From NCBI GenBank assembly GCA_029379385.1, contig CM055612.1:9052001-9116000 (forward strand): a DNA stretch of 64,000 nucleotides, given 5' to 3'. This DNA is from Quillaja saponaria (taxonomy: Eukaryota > Streptophyta > Magnoliopsida > Fabales > Quillajaceae). The position numbers and the translations under genes are program-made. Numbering within the stretch: the stretch's first letter is position 1; every line of letters begins with the position of its first letter. The notes under the pieces were generated by a model that was given only the letters and a program-made list of their open reading frames with translations, ran no database searches and was not told the DNA's origin. Positions 37,101 through 48,625 of the stretch are shown piece by piece.

Positions 37101-38305
37101 CTATGAAGCACAGATACGGATACGAGAATCCGATACGATAAGCATTCCGACACGGGAATACATCAATTTCTTAAAAACAAGGATACGATATGTTAAGGAT
37201 ACTTTTGATTAAATAATTTTAAATTATATTATTATATAAAATTTATAACATGAAGTGGTAATTCATAACATACAATTATCTAAAAAGTATAAATTGAGCA
37301 AATTCATCATATAGTAGTTATCAAACAAGTACCATTCATAACATATTGGTCCAACAAACATAATTCATTACATTAAATATTTTCTCTAATTAAAATTAAA
37401 AGAAAATCCCAAAAAAAAAAAAAAAAAAAAGAATCAAAAGAATTTATACAACAGTAATGGATTCAATGCAAAACTCCATCATATATTCTCACAAATGCAA
37501 ACTTTATAAAAGCTTATACAAAAGCAACGAAGGAAACAAACATAGACTAGAACACAAGAAGAATAACTTCATAAGCTCATATGGAATAAAAGAAACAATA
37601 AACAATGCACATCAATTCTCATAAACCTTAAAAGAGCTAACAACAGCAAGCTTCGGAGTCAATAACACACAAATTTTGGATCAGTGCCAATGAGAAGTCC
37701 ATAACACTATTTTTCAGACAAAGAGCAGGGGAAGTGGGAGAGGGAGATAAAAGTGGAGGATTACTCACTGGGAAGGAAGCTTTGGAGGCCTTAACAGTGA
37801 TTGTTATGAATTAACTGTCACAGGCTATGGAGAAGATGAATAACCTGAGAACTTTGAAGCTTCGAATAACAATGAAGATGAAGAACAGTTTGAAAATTAG
37901 AAAAAGCTTCAAACCCAGGAACGGCGAATCAAAAGCTGCTTCAACGATACCAATCAAGTGAATTGACAATTGTTAATGGAGAACAGAAGTCACAAAGGAG
38001 AGGAATTCACGAAGAAAAGAAGTAAAAATGAACAAAATGCAATGTTTTGGTGTCAGCCAAAAACATGGCGCCGTATCCGAGCCGTGTTCTGCAGTATCCG
38101 AGCTGTGTCCTGCCTTATCCAAGCCGTGTCAAGCCGTATCTAAGCCGTGTCAAGCCGTATCCGAGCCGTATCGAATTTAAAATAAAATAAAAAGTAATTA
38201 TGGATACGAATCTGATACGTATCGCAGCGTATCGGGGCCGTATCCGTGTCAGATACGTACTCGACATGGATACGACCCCCAATCTGAAGTATCGGTGCTT
38301 TAGAG
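37101..38305. mobile_element. Non-autonomous hAT-like element in the F ectodomain exon
   Basis: It is flanked by exact 8-bp duplications, ATTCTCCA at 37093-37100 and 38306-38313. Termini CTATGAAGCACAGATAC and, reversed, CTCTAAAGCACCGATAC form 17-bp inverted repeats with three mismatches. The 3' subterminal region (38070-38290) is full of GTATCCGAGCCGT-like repeats, and the 5' end carries GATACGGATACG. The interior has no transposase frame. Size and TSD length fit a hAT-type non-autonomous element. It interrupts GUB_WAK coding of F. Confidence 0.85.
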
Positions 38306-38709
38306 ATTCTCCATCACTGAAATTATTTTGGGATAAGAAGTAGTGAGGGATATTGGGGGCATCAAAACAATATTTACCAGTATGATTCTCAACTTGAACA
38401 TTTGCTACACCAGGATCAGCAAGACGGATTGTGTAGTTATTGTAATGGATTGCCTGGACATTGAATTTTCCAGAGTATAAACTATAAAGCTAATACCAGA
38501 ACATCGTCTTCACAAGCCAATTCATATCTCCGGAGACCACAATGTTTTGGGTCACCTTTTAATCGAAAGGGAAAACGTATGTCATGGATGTTGCCGCAAA
38601 AAGAAGGATTGCAAGTATTATTCTTCTTAGCAAAGCAGGGTTCTTGTATTAGGAGGAAGGTAAGAAGGAGGGTGCTTGTAAAGTAAACTGAGGGATATGG
38701 ATGCTTCAT

Positions 38710-39255
38710 TATTTACTTACTAATTTGCATCACTTTTGTGAAATAAAATTTTGCTGTGATTAGGAAGACTAAGAATATCAAGCTGATAAGGATACACACC
38801 CAAAAACAGAGGGATGAAGGAGCGATGCAGGAAGGGAAGAAGGTCTAGCTCACTTATTGCTTTTCTCTCTCTTTACAAGTTTTGTTTTTGTTTTTTTTTT
38901 CCCTATAAAGCCCTCTTTTTTAATTTATTTTTTTTCCCCTTAATAAATTCTCGCTCTCTTTCCACATAATTCAATCTGAAAATCATTTCTATAAAAATAA
39001 GAGATAAAATTATTAAAAGGCTAAGCAAAATTTTTATAAATGATTAAACTACAATATAGTACATTGATGATAATAATATAATCGATTGCTTAAAAAGTTA
39101 AAAATAAAAATCATAATTTTAAATATTGAGTACTATTAGAACATTAGTAGCTATAGCATATTAATATTATTTTTCTATACTAACGTGTTTAGAACTTCTC
39201 AAATGAATTAAATAGAAAATTTTATAAGTTGCCCCTTTCTAGCATTTATATATAA
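38710..39255. other. 5' flank of pseudogene F
   Basis: Non-coding. The part 39085-39255 matches 16833-16990 upstream of B, so it is original gene flank. The pyrimidine-rich stretch 38860-38960 is the likely proximal promoter or leader region on the gene-sense strand. No firm TATA box assignment. Confidence 0.4.
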
Positions 39256-40107
39256 GAAAAGTCTAATATACATATAAATGTAAATTTATCAATATCAACT
39301 CTTTTAACTAGATAAAAAATCATCATTTATTTACTAAAATTTATTAACCACTAAAGAGTATTTTAATATTTTAAATATAAGACGCATTTAATATTGAGTA
39401 ATGTCTCTCTCTTTATGAATATTGAATATTTCTCTCTCCTAAAACTAAATTTATTGGCAAGAGAAGGAATAGCCATGTTTCTGACCAAAAAGAAGAAGGA
39501 ATTGCCATGTTGATGATGCTTCATGTTCCTTCTGATGAACATCTTCTTCCCTCCGCAATTCCGATTTAGCATTCCTTTGCGAATGAAGAGATAAGTCACT
39601 ATTTTTCTAAGAAAAAGCATGTACAAAGGGTAATAACATTAATATGCAGCATAAATTTTGACGCAGAATGTATTAAATTAGCTCCGGTCATTGTATCTGG
39701 GCACGTCCCTTTTGATTCTTTAACTAAACTTGTCATACAATGGCTTGGAAGATTGCTTTCCAGTTCATGGGTATTAAACTTTGAACGAGGTATTTTACAC
39801 AATACTTTTTCTATATAAATACTTTGTTTATAAATAAACATTTTGTGTATCAAGATGTGTGAAAACTGTCATTGATGGACATCAAAGGAGTAATTTTAAA
39901 AAAATGAATTTAGTTTTAAGAGAGAAAACTAATCAATTATTAATGAAGAGAAATACATTATTTAACATTAAATGTGTCTTATATTAAAAATACTGAAATA
40001 TCTTATAATGATTAATTAGTTTTAACAAATAAATGATGAATTTTTTGTCCACTTAAAAAAGTTGACATTGATAACTTACACCTACATGGTGTATGTTAGG
40101 GATTTCC
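39256..40107. mobile_element. Foldback element with ~210-bp inverted repeats
   Basis: The arm 39256-39465 and the reverse complement of 39875-40107 align along their length. Shared phrases include atcaat.tcaac, aaaaatcatcatttattt, atataagac.catttaat and aaaactaaatt. The loop region (39466-39870) is less AT-rich. On the plus strand it has an open stretch of about 48 codons (39672-39818) reading LAPVIVSGHVPFDSLTKL, which I do not recognise. Flanks are TA-rich and no clear target duplication is visible. A Mutator-like MITE or foldback element carrying a captured fragment is possible. Confidence 0.6.
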
Positions 40108-40278
40108 TATATAAATATATTTGATAACATATGAATAATATATTTGATAACATAATAATATATTTGTCAACTAAAAAGTGAGTATTTACAACTTCACATA
40201 TGAACTAAAAAAAAAAAAAAAAAGTTGGCTCTTTCTAGTATTTACATTTATAGCATATTAAAAATATCAATACTCTAA

Positions 40279-41452
40279 TCTATATTATATATAAAAGAGC
40301 CTTAGAGGCATAAATTATTGATTTTCTTTTATACCCTTATGAGTTTGTATTATTACATAGTTATGTTTAGTTGTTATTTTGCTTTAGACTACTATTTTTA
40401 TTTATGTTTTACTTTTTTCCTATTTTTCTCTATCTTAATATCAATAGAATTGTAATTATTTTAGGACTATAGATTTCTTTTTTACTAATTATTCTGAATA
40501 TTAATAAATCTATAACTTTTCAATAATTATATGTCAATAGCAATTAAAATTAAATTTCAGAATTTTTTTTTTTAAAAAATTTAATAAGAACCTAATAAAC
40601 TCAATTTTTGTGGCTCTTCTCAAATTTAAGAATTAGAATTAAAAAACTTACTATGAATTAAAAGAAATATGAAGATTATATTCTTCATGATTATCATATT
40701 GTTGTTTAACTTTTATATCATAAAAAAAATATATACTTTTTTGAATATTATATGTCAATATTAGTTAATATTTAATATTTAAATTTTTTATTTAATAAGT
40801 TCCTAATAATTATAATATCTTTTAGTTTTTCTCAAATTTATGAAATAATTTTTTTTAAATACTATAAATTAAAAAATATTTAGAATATAGTTTCCATGAT
40901 TATATATTATTGTTTTAATTTTTTATGGAAGAAATTTTATTTTCTTAAATACTCTATGAATTTTTACTATTAAATAAATACTTTTTAATTGTTATTTTGC
41001 TTCAAATATTCTATTTTTTATTTTACTACTTTCATAATTTTTTTCAATTTTAATATTAATATAATTGCAATTATTTTATGACTATTGATTTTTTTTATCC
41101 TAATTGTTTTCAATATTAATAAATCTATAATTTGTCAATAACTATATATCAATAGTAATTAATATTGAATTTCTCAATTTTTTAATTTAATAAGCTACAA
41201 ATAATTATAATATTATAAATTAATTTTCTTTTAAAATGTTTTGAATAAAAAGAAATATTAAGAGTATAGTTTTTATAATTATAATATTATTGTATTAATT
41301 CTTCCTCCGTCTTTAGAATTTTTTTAAAATAATTATATGTTTAAATTAATTTTTTTAAATAATTTGTTGGATATTTACATCAATTGTTGATGAACATTTA
41401 TGTATATATCACAAATACAATTCACACGCATTGCGTATACTATGAAAACTAG
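40279..41452 (+). mobile_element. Non-autonomous Helitron
   Basis: Starts TCTATATTATATATAAAAG after an A (40278) and ends CTAG before a T (41453). The 3' end has a short palindrome, ACGCATTGCGT (41426-41436), about 12 bases before CTAG, as in plant Helitrons. The interior is AT-rich and non-coding, with internal near-repeats (40300-40560 and 40930-41170 share tatgaatttttactatta-like and tgtcaatag phrases). Ends were identified by eye. Confidence 0.6.
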
Positions 41453-42104
41453 TATTATTAAAGTAGTTGTTAAGTTGAAATGAAAAATTAGAGGTGTGAG
41501 TAGTTTGAAATTAGTTTTTAATTCGTTTTTTAAATTAAATAACAAAGTTATAAGAATTCAAGCTTAAGCACATATAAAGCAAATAAATAGATAGAAAATT
41601 TATAGTGGTTCGTTTGATAACCTAGACTACATCCATTTTTTGAATAAAACCAACTAACATTTCACTAGCTCTACTAGCAAACTGATTCATAGGGTCCAAT
41701 TCCCTTTGTAAACACTAGTTTTGTAGGGTCAATCAAAAACCAAACACGGCCATGACTTACAACTCTTGCCTCTTGTTGTCTTAAGCATTAGAAATACACA
41801 TTACAGAGAAAAAAATTTCAAAAGTGTAGATGAAGGATTCTTTTAAAGATTTAAAGTTTGGGAATTCAAAGAATATGAAGTTGACAAAATATTTTCTTGT
41901 TTGATAATAGAATTGCTTTCACGATCTTTATTTTATTTTTTTATTACAAGTGCTAGAGGCTTTTTATAACAAATCAAGAGAAAATTTGTTCATTAAACAA
42001 TAGGTAGTCCAAGATGACACATGTTGGCATCAACATATTTGTAGCCTAAAAGTGAGATTCATTTTACATTATATGAAATGAATTGTAAGCTACCTACTAC
42101 TAAC
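41453..42104. other. Spacer with decayed LTR-like sequence
   Basis: No gene. The phrase tagtggttcgtttgataacc (41610-41629) resembles the ACGTGGTTCGG motif of Copia LTRs, but no boundaries are seen. Confidence 0.35.
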
Positions 42105-42735
42105 TGTTGAAATGCACCTTAAATGGGGTGCTTTTAATTATGCCTGAGATGGGGTATATAGAGAGGTGCATAGTTGTTTGCAAAACTATCTCTTTGAATT
42201 CATTCAAAAATTATGAATTCATTTTAGCAGTTATGAATTTATTTCCGCAGTTATGAATTTATTTCAACGGTTATAAATTCATTTCAACAGTTATGAATTA
42301 AATTCAATGGTTATGAATTCATTTCAGCAGTTATGAATTTATTTGAGTAGTTATAAATTCATTTTAGGTGTTAAGAATTCATAGACACTTGTTAAAGAAT
42401 AATATGTTTGAGACCATTATTATTCTCCAAATGATTACAAAATTAAATTTGTAACTGAGGATTTTTTGAATAAATTTGGGAAGCCTTTACATTTATACAA
42501 TCTTCTTCTCTTCTTTTCAGATAGTTAAGCTTCACACATAAGCTTTCAGAGATTTTTTTGTGAATTGCTATCACAGAAACCTTAAGGATAGGGACATATC
42601 CTGGATGTGTATTGCTTGTAACCTTTTGCAAACCTTTACGGTAGAGACAATAGAAACCTTAAGGACAGGAACAACCCGTGTCATTCTTTGTCCAATTTTC
42701 TAAGTTCATCATATTTTGTAACTGTCAACCTAATA
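42105..42735 (+). repeat. Copia 5' LTR
   Basis: It is 631 bp, longer than the 3' LTR because it holds about nine units of a ~20-bp motif (gcagttatgaatttatttc-like, 42200-42385) against about five in the 3' LTR. The terminal CA is TA here. Confidence 0.8.
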
Positions 42736-42759
42736 ATCTTAAGGTTTATGTTAGTTGTG

Positions 42760-43077
42760 ATGGATTTAGAGTCAGTCAAAATCATGAACCAGGACTTTGT
42801 CAAGTTGGATCATTTTGATGAAAACAATTTCAGTTGTTGGCAAGATAAGATGAAATTCTTGCTAACAGCGCTAAAAATTTCATATATGTTGGATCCTAGT
42901 CTTCAACAAAATCCAAAGGATCCAAAACTTGTTGAAGGCCAAGAACCAAATCTTGCTATGATTGAATCACTAAAGGAGCAGAGGAGGAAAATATTTGAAG
43001 ATGAGGAGCTTGCTCGTGGACACATCCTTAACATGCTCTCGAATCGTCTGTATGATTTCTACACAAACTTCCAATAG
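42760..43077 (+). pseudogene. Copia gag remnant
   Basis: An open frame of about 105 codons from ATG 42760 carries FDENNFSCWQDKMKFLL, the typical N-terminal gag motif of plant copia elements. It ends in TAG at 43075-43077, and gag homology continues beyond in broken frames to about 43500. Confidence 0.75.
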
Positions 43078-43959
43078 CCTAGGGAGCTGAGGAAGAAGGT
43101 ACAAACAAGTATTTAATTTCTAAATATATAGATTTTAAAATGGTTGATAATAAGTATATATTAGATCAAGTGCATGAGCTCTAGGTTATTGTCAACAAAT
43201 TGAGGGTCATTAAAATTGTCTTGCTCAAAACCTTCAAAATTGGTGGAAAATTATTATCCCTCCACCTTGGAAGGATTTTGCCAAAAAGTTAATGCACAAA
43301 TCTGAGGACTTTTCCTTAGATAAATTTTAGAAACATCTATGTATTAGGGAAGAGGCCTGAAAATGTGATGCTAAGAATTTGACTTAAGGATAGTATAATG
43401 TTAACTATATGGAGACAAGATCTTCAAAAGGGAAAGGACCTGGTATTAAAAAATAATAAAAATTTAAGAAATTCAGACACAAATTTAAGCCTAATCCTGA
43501 TCAAAAGAAAAGACAAGTTTCATGTTTGAGGAGAAACATGACAATAAGCCAGAGAATACCAACATCGCAAGAGTAGTTCGGGCTTTGCTAACATGGTTGA
43601 GGAGAATCTTGTTACCATGGTCTCAGATCCTAGTCTAGATGTGACTATGATTTCTTAGGCTTTAAAATTTATGTTGAATCTGGCAAAGTCATTCTTACCA
43701 AGAATGGTGTTTGTTGGAAAGTGATCTGCTTATAATGGAATATCAATCAATAATATTAATTATGTTTTTCACTTATATTAGTTGTTCAATTTCTTTATGA
43801 CATAGTTGATTAGAACATGTTAGTGCAAAGACTTAAAAAAAAAATTTGCGTGCAATGAGATTAATATATATTGGTAATGATGAGCTTGAAAAATATGATG
43901 TGCAAAATAAAAAAATGGTGAGAAAACCATTTCCAAGTGGATAAAAAGAATAATAATTG

Positions 43960-44620
43960 TTAGATTTAATACATACTAATATTTGTGAATTCAATGGAAT
44001 GTTGACAAGGGGTGAAAAACAATATTTTATTACATTCATAGATAATTCTATCAGATCTTGTTATGTTTATTTGATGAGAACAAATGATGAAGCATTTGGT
44101 TCATTTAAAAAAATATAAATTAGAAGCAGAAAATGAATTTGAGAAGAATATTAAAATTCTACATTCTATTAGAGGCATGAAATATTGTTTAAATGAGTTT
44201 GATGTATTTTGTGAAGAAAATGACATTATTCATCAAACAAGTGCTACATATACACCACAACAAAATTATGTAGCTAAAAAAAAAAATCGTACCTTCCATG
44301 ATATGATTAATTGTATATTAAACCATGCCAATTTGAAAATAATTTGTGGGGTGAGGCACTTTTAATTGCTTGTCATATTTTAAATAGGATTCCTAATATA
44401 GTTGGAAAAACCAGTCCTTATGAAATATGGAAAGGCAGAAAGCCTAACATAAATTATTTTAAAATGTGGGGCTGTGTTGCTTATTTTTGAGTTCCTAATT
44501 CTAAAAGGACTAAGTTAAGGGCTAGAGCTATTAGAAGTGTATTCGTTGGATATACTACTAATAGCAAAGCCAATAGGCCTTTTGAATTTGAGTCTAATGT
44601 GATAACTTAGCTAAGGAAAA
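43960..44620 (+). pseudogene. Copia integrase remnant
   Basis: The plus strand reads HQTSATYTPQQNYVAKKKNRT, the conserved integrase core, followed in another frame by LNRIPN, PYEIWKGRKPN and WGCVAYF. Several stops and a frameshift near 44345 are present. Confidence 0.8.
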
Positions 44621-44814
44621 TGGAATTTATTTATTATAATTATTTTGAAAATACATTTTTGAATGATGTTTAAAATGTTGCTACACTTACACTTGATGAG
44701 CCTAGAGGTCCTTTAAGCTCAATTGTTAAGGTTGGGGAACCCAGTGTTTCGGAACAACGAAGTGGACCTAGGAGGAGTACTAGAGTTAGAAAAGAGAAGA
44801 ACTTGGATCAATAG

Positions 44815-45261
44815 TGCGGGAGATAATAAATCCATAAGTGGGTGGATTTTCAATTTTCCTGCTAGGTCGGTAAGGCTGTTTCTTGGGCAAGCATGAAATA
44901 GATGTATATTTTCCATTCTACTATTGAGTCCAAGTTTATAGTTTTGGCTTAAGAAGGACAAGAGACAGATTGGATAAGTAATATGTTATTAGACATAGAT
45001 CTTTAGCCAAATCCAGTGCCTCCTATTTCACTATATTATGATAGTGAAGCTACGCTTACAAAAGCATACAGTGGTACCTATAATAGTAAGTCTAGACATA
45101 TCGGTCTTAGACATGAATTTATGAGACAATTGATACATGATGATATTATTACAATTGTTTATGTGAAATCAAGGAAAAACTTGACATATCCTCTTACTAA
45201 GCCTCTAACAAGAAACTTACTAAGTTTGACTACACAAGATATGAGACTTAAACCACTTTGA
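44815..45261 (+). pseudogene. Copia RNase H remnant
   Basis: Reads ESKFIVLA, then YYDSEAT, NSKSRHIGLRHEFMRQLI and TYPLTKPL, the usual RNase H end of copia pol, ending at TGA 45259-45261. The reverse transcriptase expected between integrase and RNase H is absent. The joint lies near 44812. Confidence 0.75.
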
Positions 45262-45802
45262 ACCAAGGGTAACGGTAACCCGACTTATATCTAGGTTACC
45301 CCTAGTTTATAAGTTCAATGGGAAAAACATGTCACAGTTGATAGTTGCTGTTACTATCTTTTGTGCTCATATGTAGTTTATGATATTAACGTCTATTACA
45401 TGACCGAGATTGAGATAAGCTCTTAACAAAGTGTTGTACTCTTAGCAACGAAAGTGCATGAGAAGCACTTTGCCTATATGAACTAGAAGTGGAGCCACTT
45501 CTTATAAAGAGTTGTGGTTTACTCTCTTAGAGGTTTATGAAATTGGAATTTATGCATGGCCAAGCACAAAGAGATGAGATTGCTCATCGTGGAGGGAATA
45601 TTGTATGTGTGTGATGACTCTGGTCATGCTATATAGGAGTAAAGGTTCAATTTACGGACACCGTCAACTTCGACATGACTTTGAGTTATTTACACTAAAG
45701 AAAGTTCAATGTTCGTCACACCTTCCTTTATGCATCTAATCCTTAGAGTTAATTAATAAAGAGTTCTTTGATTAAAAATAGTTTTCCAAACAAGTGAGGG
45801 AT

Positions 45803-46361
45803 TGTTGAAATGCACCTTAAATTAGGTGTTTTCAATTATGTCCAAGGTAGGGTATATAGAGAGGTGCGTAGTTGTTTGCAAAACTATCTCTTTGAATTCA
45901 TTTCAGCAGTTATGAATTTAATTTAGTGGCTATGAATTTATTTCAATGGCTATGAATTCATTTCAGCAGTTATGAATTCATTTTAGGTGTTATGAATTTA
46001 TATGCACTTATTAGAGAATAATGTCTTAGACTATTATTATTCTCAAAATAATTACAGAATTAAACCTGTAACTTCAGATTTTTTGAATAAATATAGGAAG
46101 TCTTTACATTTATACAATCTTTTTCTCTTCTCTTAAGATACTTAACCTCCATACAAAAGCTTCCAAAGATTTTTCTGTAAATTGCTATCACAAGAAAATT
46201 ATTTTTTGTAAAGGTTGACATATATCCTAGAGGTGTATTGCTTGTAACCTTTAATAAACTTTTACGGTAGGGGCAATTAAAACCTTAAGGACAGGGACAT
46301 CCCATGTAATTCCTTGTCCAATTTTTTGAGTTCATCATATTTTGTAGCTGCCAACCTAACA
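45803..46361 (+). repeat. Copia 3' LTR
   Basis: It is 559 bp, beginning TGTTGAAATGCACC and ending CAACCTAACA, with fewer internal ~20-bp units than the 5' LTR. Confidence 0.8.
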
Positions 46362-47867
46362 TTGACGTGCCAAATAGGTGGAAAAAAAGTTGTATTGATG
46401 TGCATAGAAAAGCAGAAAGAGTAATGGCTTTAGCATTAAAGAATGTATGCTGGAAATTTTTGAAAAAATCAGCTCTTGGAGTAGCTCTTGACATATCAGT
46501 TGTTTTGGCTTATACTCTTTAGTTTTAAGCTCTTTTAAATTTTCAGCTCATCATATTTTCAGTTCTTGTAACTTGACATTTGAAATAAATGAAACAAAGC
46601 GTTTTGGCATATTCAATGCAACTCATAATTTTTAGCTCTTGTCTTGAGAAGTAACTGTTTATTTAATGAAATGACATGTTTGTTTCAAGCAATACTTGAA
46701 TATTTTACCTTTTTATTATAATAGTTTTTGTGAAAAGAAACATCTATTTTAATTGAAACAGATCATTTTGACACAAACAACTATGAAGCTTTCGGCTCTT
46801 GGTTAGAGAAGTAGATGTTTTGATTAAAATGGTGTGTTTATTACAAACGATTCTTGGAAAACAAAATGCGAGACTTACTAATTACTTGGAGATCTAGGGT
46901 TTAGATTTTATTAATTGGGATTATGAACATGTTAAGTTAATAGAAATAAAAGATTGTTGGAGTAACCGTTTGTGTAAATTGATCAATAATTAAATATGAA
47001 GTATCTGTGCAGTACTTATAAGACATGTGGACAAGAGATATGTATAGGTCATTAAGTTAATTCTTAGATGCGTTATCAGCTTTTTAAGAAAATTCTAAGA
47101 AACTTATCTTGTAACTATCCATTAAGAAATTTTATTATTTGATTAAGATAAATTAGTGTAAACACCAAAATTTAATGACATGCATACTAGCACAGTTGCA
47201 AAAATTGACTAGATCATATTCAAACAAAGTGCACTTTTAAGAATTAATTAAGACTCAACAAGTAGAGATCTCTTATCTTATTTTGGTGTCTTAATTCTTG
47301 TCTCACTAATAAAAATTAGTCAAGTTGCTCGAGATAGGTAAATACCTTGAATATCACAATACTCAGATACCAGTACAGGAAGAACACTTATTTTAGATAA
47401 AATAAATAAATATATTTTTAAATGGACCATCTCTCAAACTTAATTTAAAAATTGGTCAATTTCATATTTCGATAGTTTAACCAATGAATTCTAACTTATT
47501 CAGTGTCCACCTCAGAAAACATAACGTACACAACCTTTATTTGCTTATTTTTGTGTCTTGAAGACACAAAGTCAGACAAAGTATGCGTATACAAAAATAT
47601 CAAGAGCGCAATAATTAGAATTCATTGAAAAAAAATATAGTATTATACATTTAGATAACTTTGAAAATATATTTTAATTTGGTTCGGCTTTAGAAAAAAA
47701 ATTGTGATCAAGATTATCAACAATGTCTTGGAAAGTAGTAGCAAGGTATTGGAGTTTTTATTTTTCTTTTTGTATAAGGAACAAAGTTTAAATCAATTTT
47801 TATTTTTGGTCAGGTAATTTTTTTTCTAATTCAGTTAACTATATATAGATTGAAAGAAAAATTTTAC
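46362..47867. other. Spacer with possible LRK10L flank fragment
   Basis: No gene recognised. The 50 bases around 47325-47375 (accttgaatatcacaatact) match the start of exon 1 of I (55860-55905), so a small piece of LRK10L DNA may lie here. The rest is AT-rich and unassigned. Confidence 0.35.
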
Positions 47868-48325
47868 AAGATGGCAGCGAGATCAGCTATGTTTTATGGT
47901 ACCGAATGTTAGGCAGTTAAAAAGCAACATTCGAATAAGATGGGCGTAGTCGAAATGAGAATGTTAAGATGGATGACTGAACAAACAATACAGGATAGAA
48001 TAAGGAATGAAGAGATCCGTAAGTAGGTGGAAGTAGCACTTATTAAGGAGAAAATGAGGGAAAATCGCCTACGTTGGTTTGGACATATCCACCATCGGCC
48101 AATATACGTAGTTGTTAAGAAAGGTGACTTAGCACAAGTGTTAGGTGTTAGATGTGGTAAGGAAAGATTGAAACTTACATGGGGGCAGCTATCGAGAAAG
48201 ATATGACTGCTCTAAGGATTACTGAAAATATTGTCTCAGAATGATGCGAATGAAGGAAAATGATTCATATAACCAACCCCAACTAGTTTGAGATTTAAGA
48301 CTTAGTTGAGTTGAGTAGAATTATA
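47868..48325 (+). mobile_element. RTE-type LINE 3' remnant
   Basis: The plus strand reads SAMFYGTEC, MGVVEMRMLRWM, DRIRNEEIRK and ENRLRWFGHI, the conserved C-terminal end of plant RTE-like LINE reverse transcriptases. It is interrupted by stops. It ends in ccccaactagtttgagattt and a tagttgagttgag repeat, as RTE elements do. The rest of the element is lost. Confidence 0.75.
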
Positions 48326-48625
48326 TATAGTCCGGTTGTAAACCCACGAAGCAAAATCCTGCTAGGCTACTTCAAAACTCGGTCAAGATTGAATCACAAA
48401 CTATAAATATAAAAAAAATACATCTATTAGGCTAAACTACAATATCATAATTATTCATGCATGGAAAAGTCTAATGTCAATATTTTACAAATTTTGAGAT
48501 TCATACTTCAAACTTTGATTATCAATTCTTTTTAGATAACTCTATTTTACTCCATAAAGTATATTGTATATACTTGTAAGTAGACTAAAACTAATAGAAT
48601 GACAATAAAAAAAAAAGTTACATAT

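Larger units (their letters stand above)
28783..38709 (-). pseudogene. LRK10L receptor-like kinase F (subfamily 2), dead and TE-expanded
   Basis: It begins at ATG 38709 with a signal peptide (MKHPYPSVYFTSTLLLTFLL) and GUB_WAK (CGNIHDIRFPFRLKG). A 7-bp tandem duplication near 38485 shifts the frame. A 1.2 kb hAT-like element (37101-38305) then splits the exon. The ectodomain resumes (FLDCSNPVRDNGLYVAEADT, HLKVGCQVKQVT) and ends at a donor at 36634-36635. The intron holds a Helitron-like insertion. A 30-nt mini-exon lies at 32485-32456 (LYPWLWNIT). The kinase exon (from about 29990) starts well ([14 protein letters not shown]). It then has frameshifts from about 29620, NFG instead of DFG, loss of APE near 29325 and a stop near 28985. 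The C-lobe ([20 protein letters not shown]) and tail are readable. It is not functional. Intron colinearity with B shows they are duplicates. Confidence 0.88.
42105..46361 (+). mobile_element. Decayed Ty1/copia retrotransposon with both LTRs
   Basis: A 5' LTR (42105-42735) and a 3' LTR (45803-46361) share the start TGTTGAAATGCACCTTAAAT, the ggtatatagagaggtgc TATA-like stretch and the end region ccaacctaa. Between them come gag, integrase and RNase H remnants in copia order, each with stops. The reverse transcriptase is missing. A purine-rich tract (caagtgaggga) abuts the 3' LTR. Flanking pentamers ctaac (42100-42104) and ttgac (46362-46366) match at 3 of 5, so the target duplication is decayed. 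It is inactive. Confidence 0.85.

Noticed and set aside
39363..39853. Minus-strand frames of 84-87 codons
   Set aside because: They run through the arms of the foldback element and have no recognisable motif. The plus-strand loop translation seemed more gene-like.
42200..42385. Regular ~20-bp repeats considered as a CRISPR-like array
   Set aside because: Units are contiguous and degenerate without unique spacers, sit inside a Copia LTR, and the genome is a plant.
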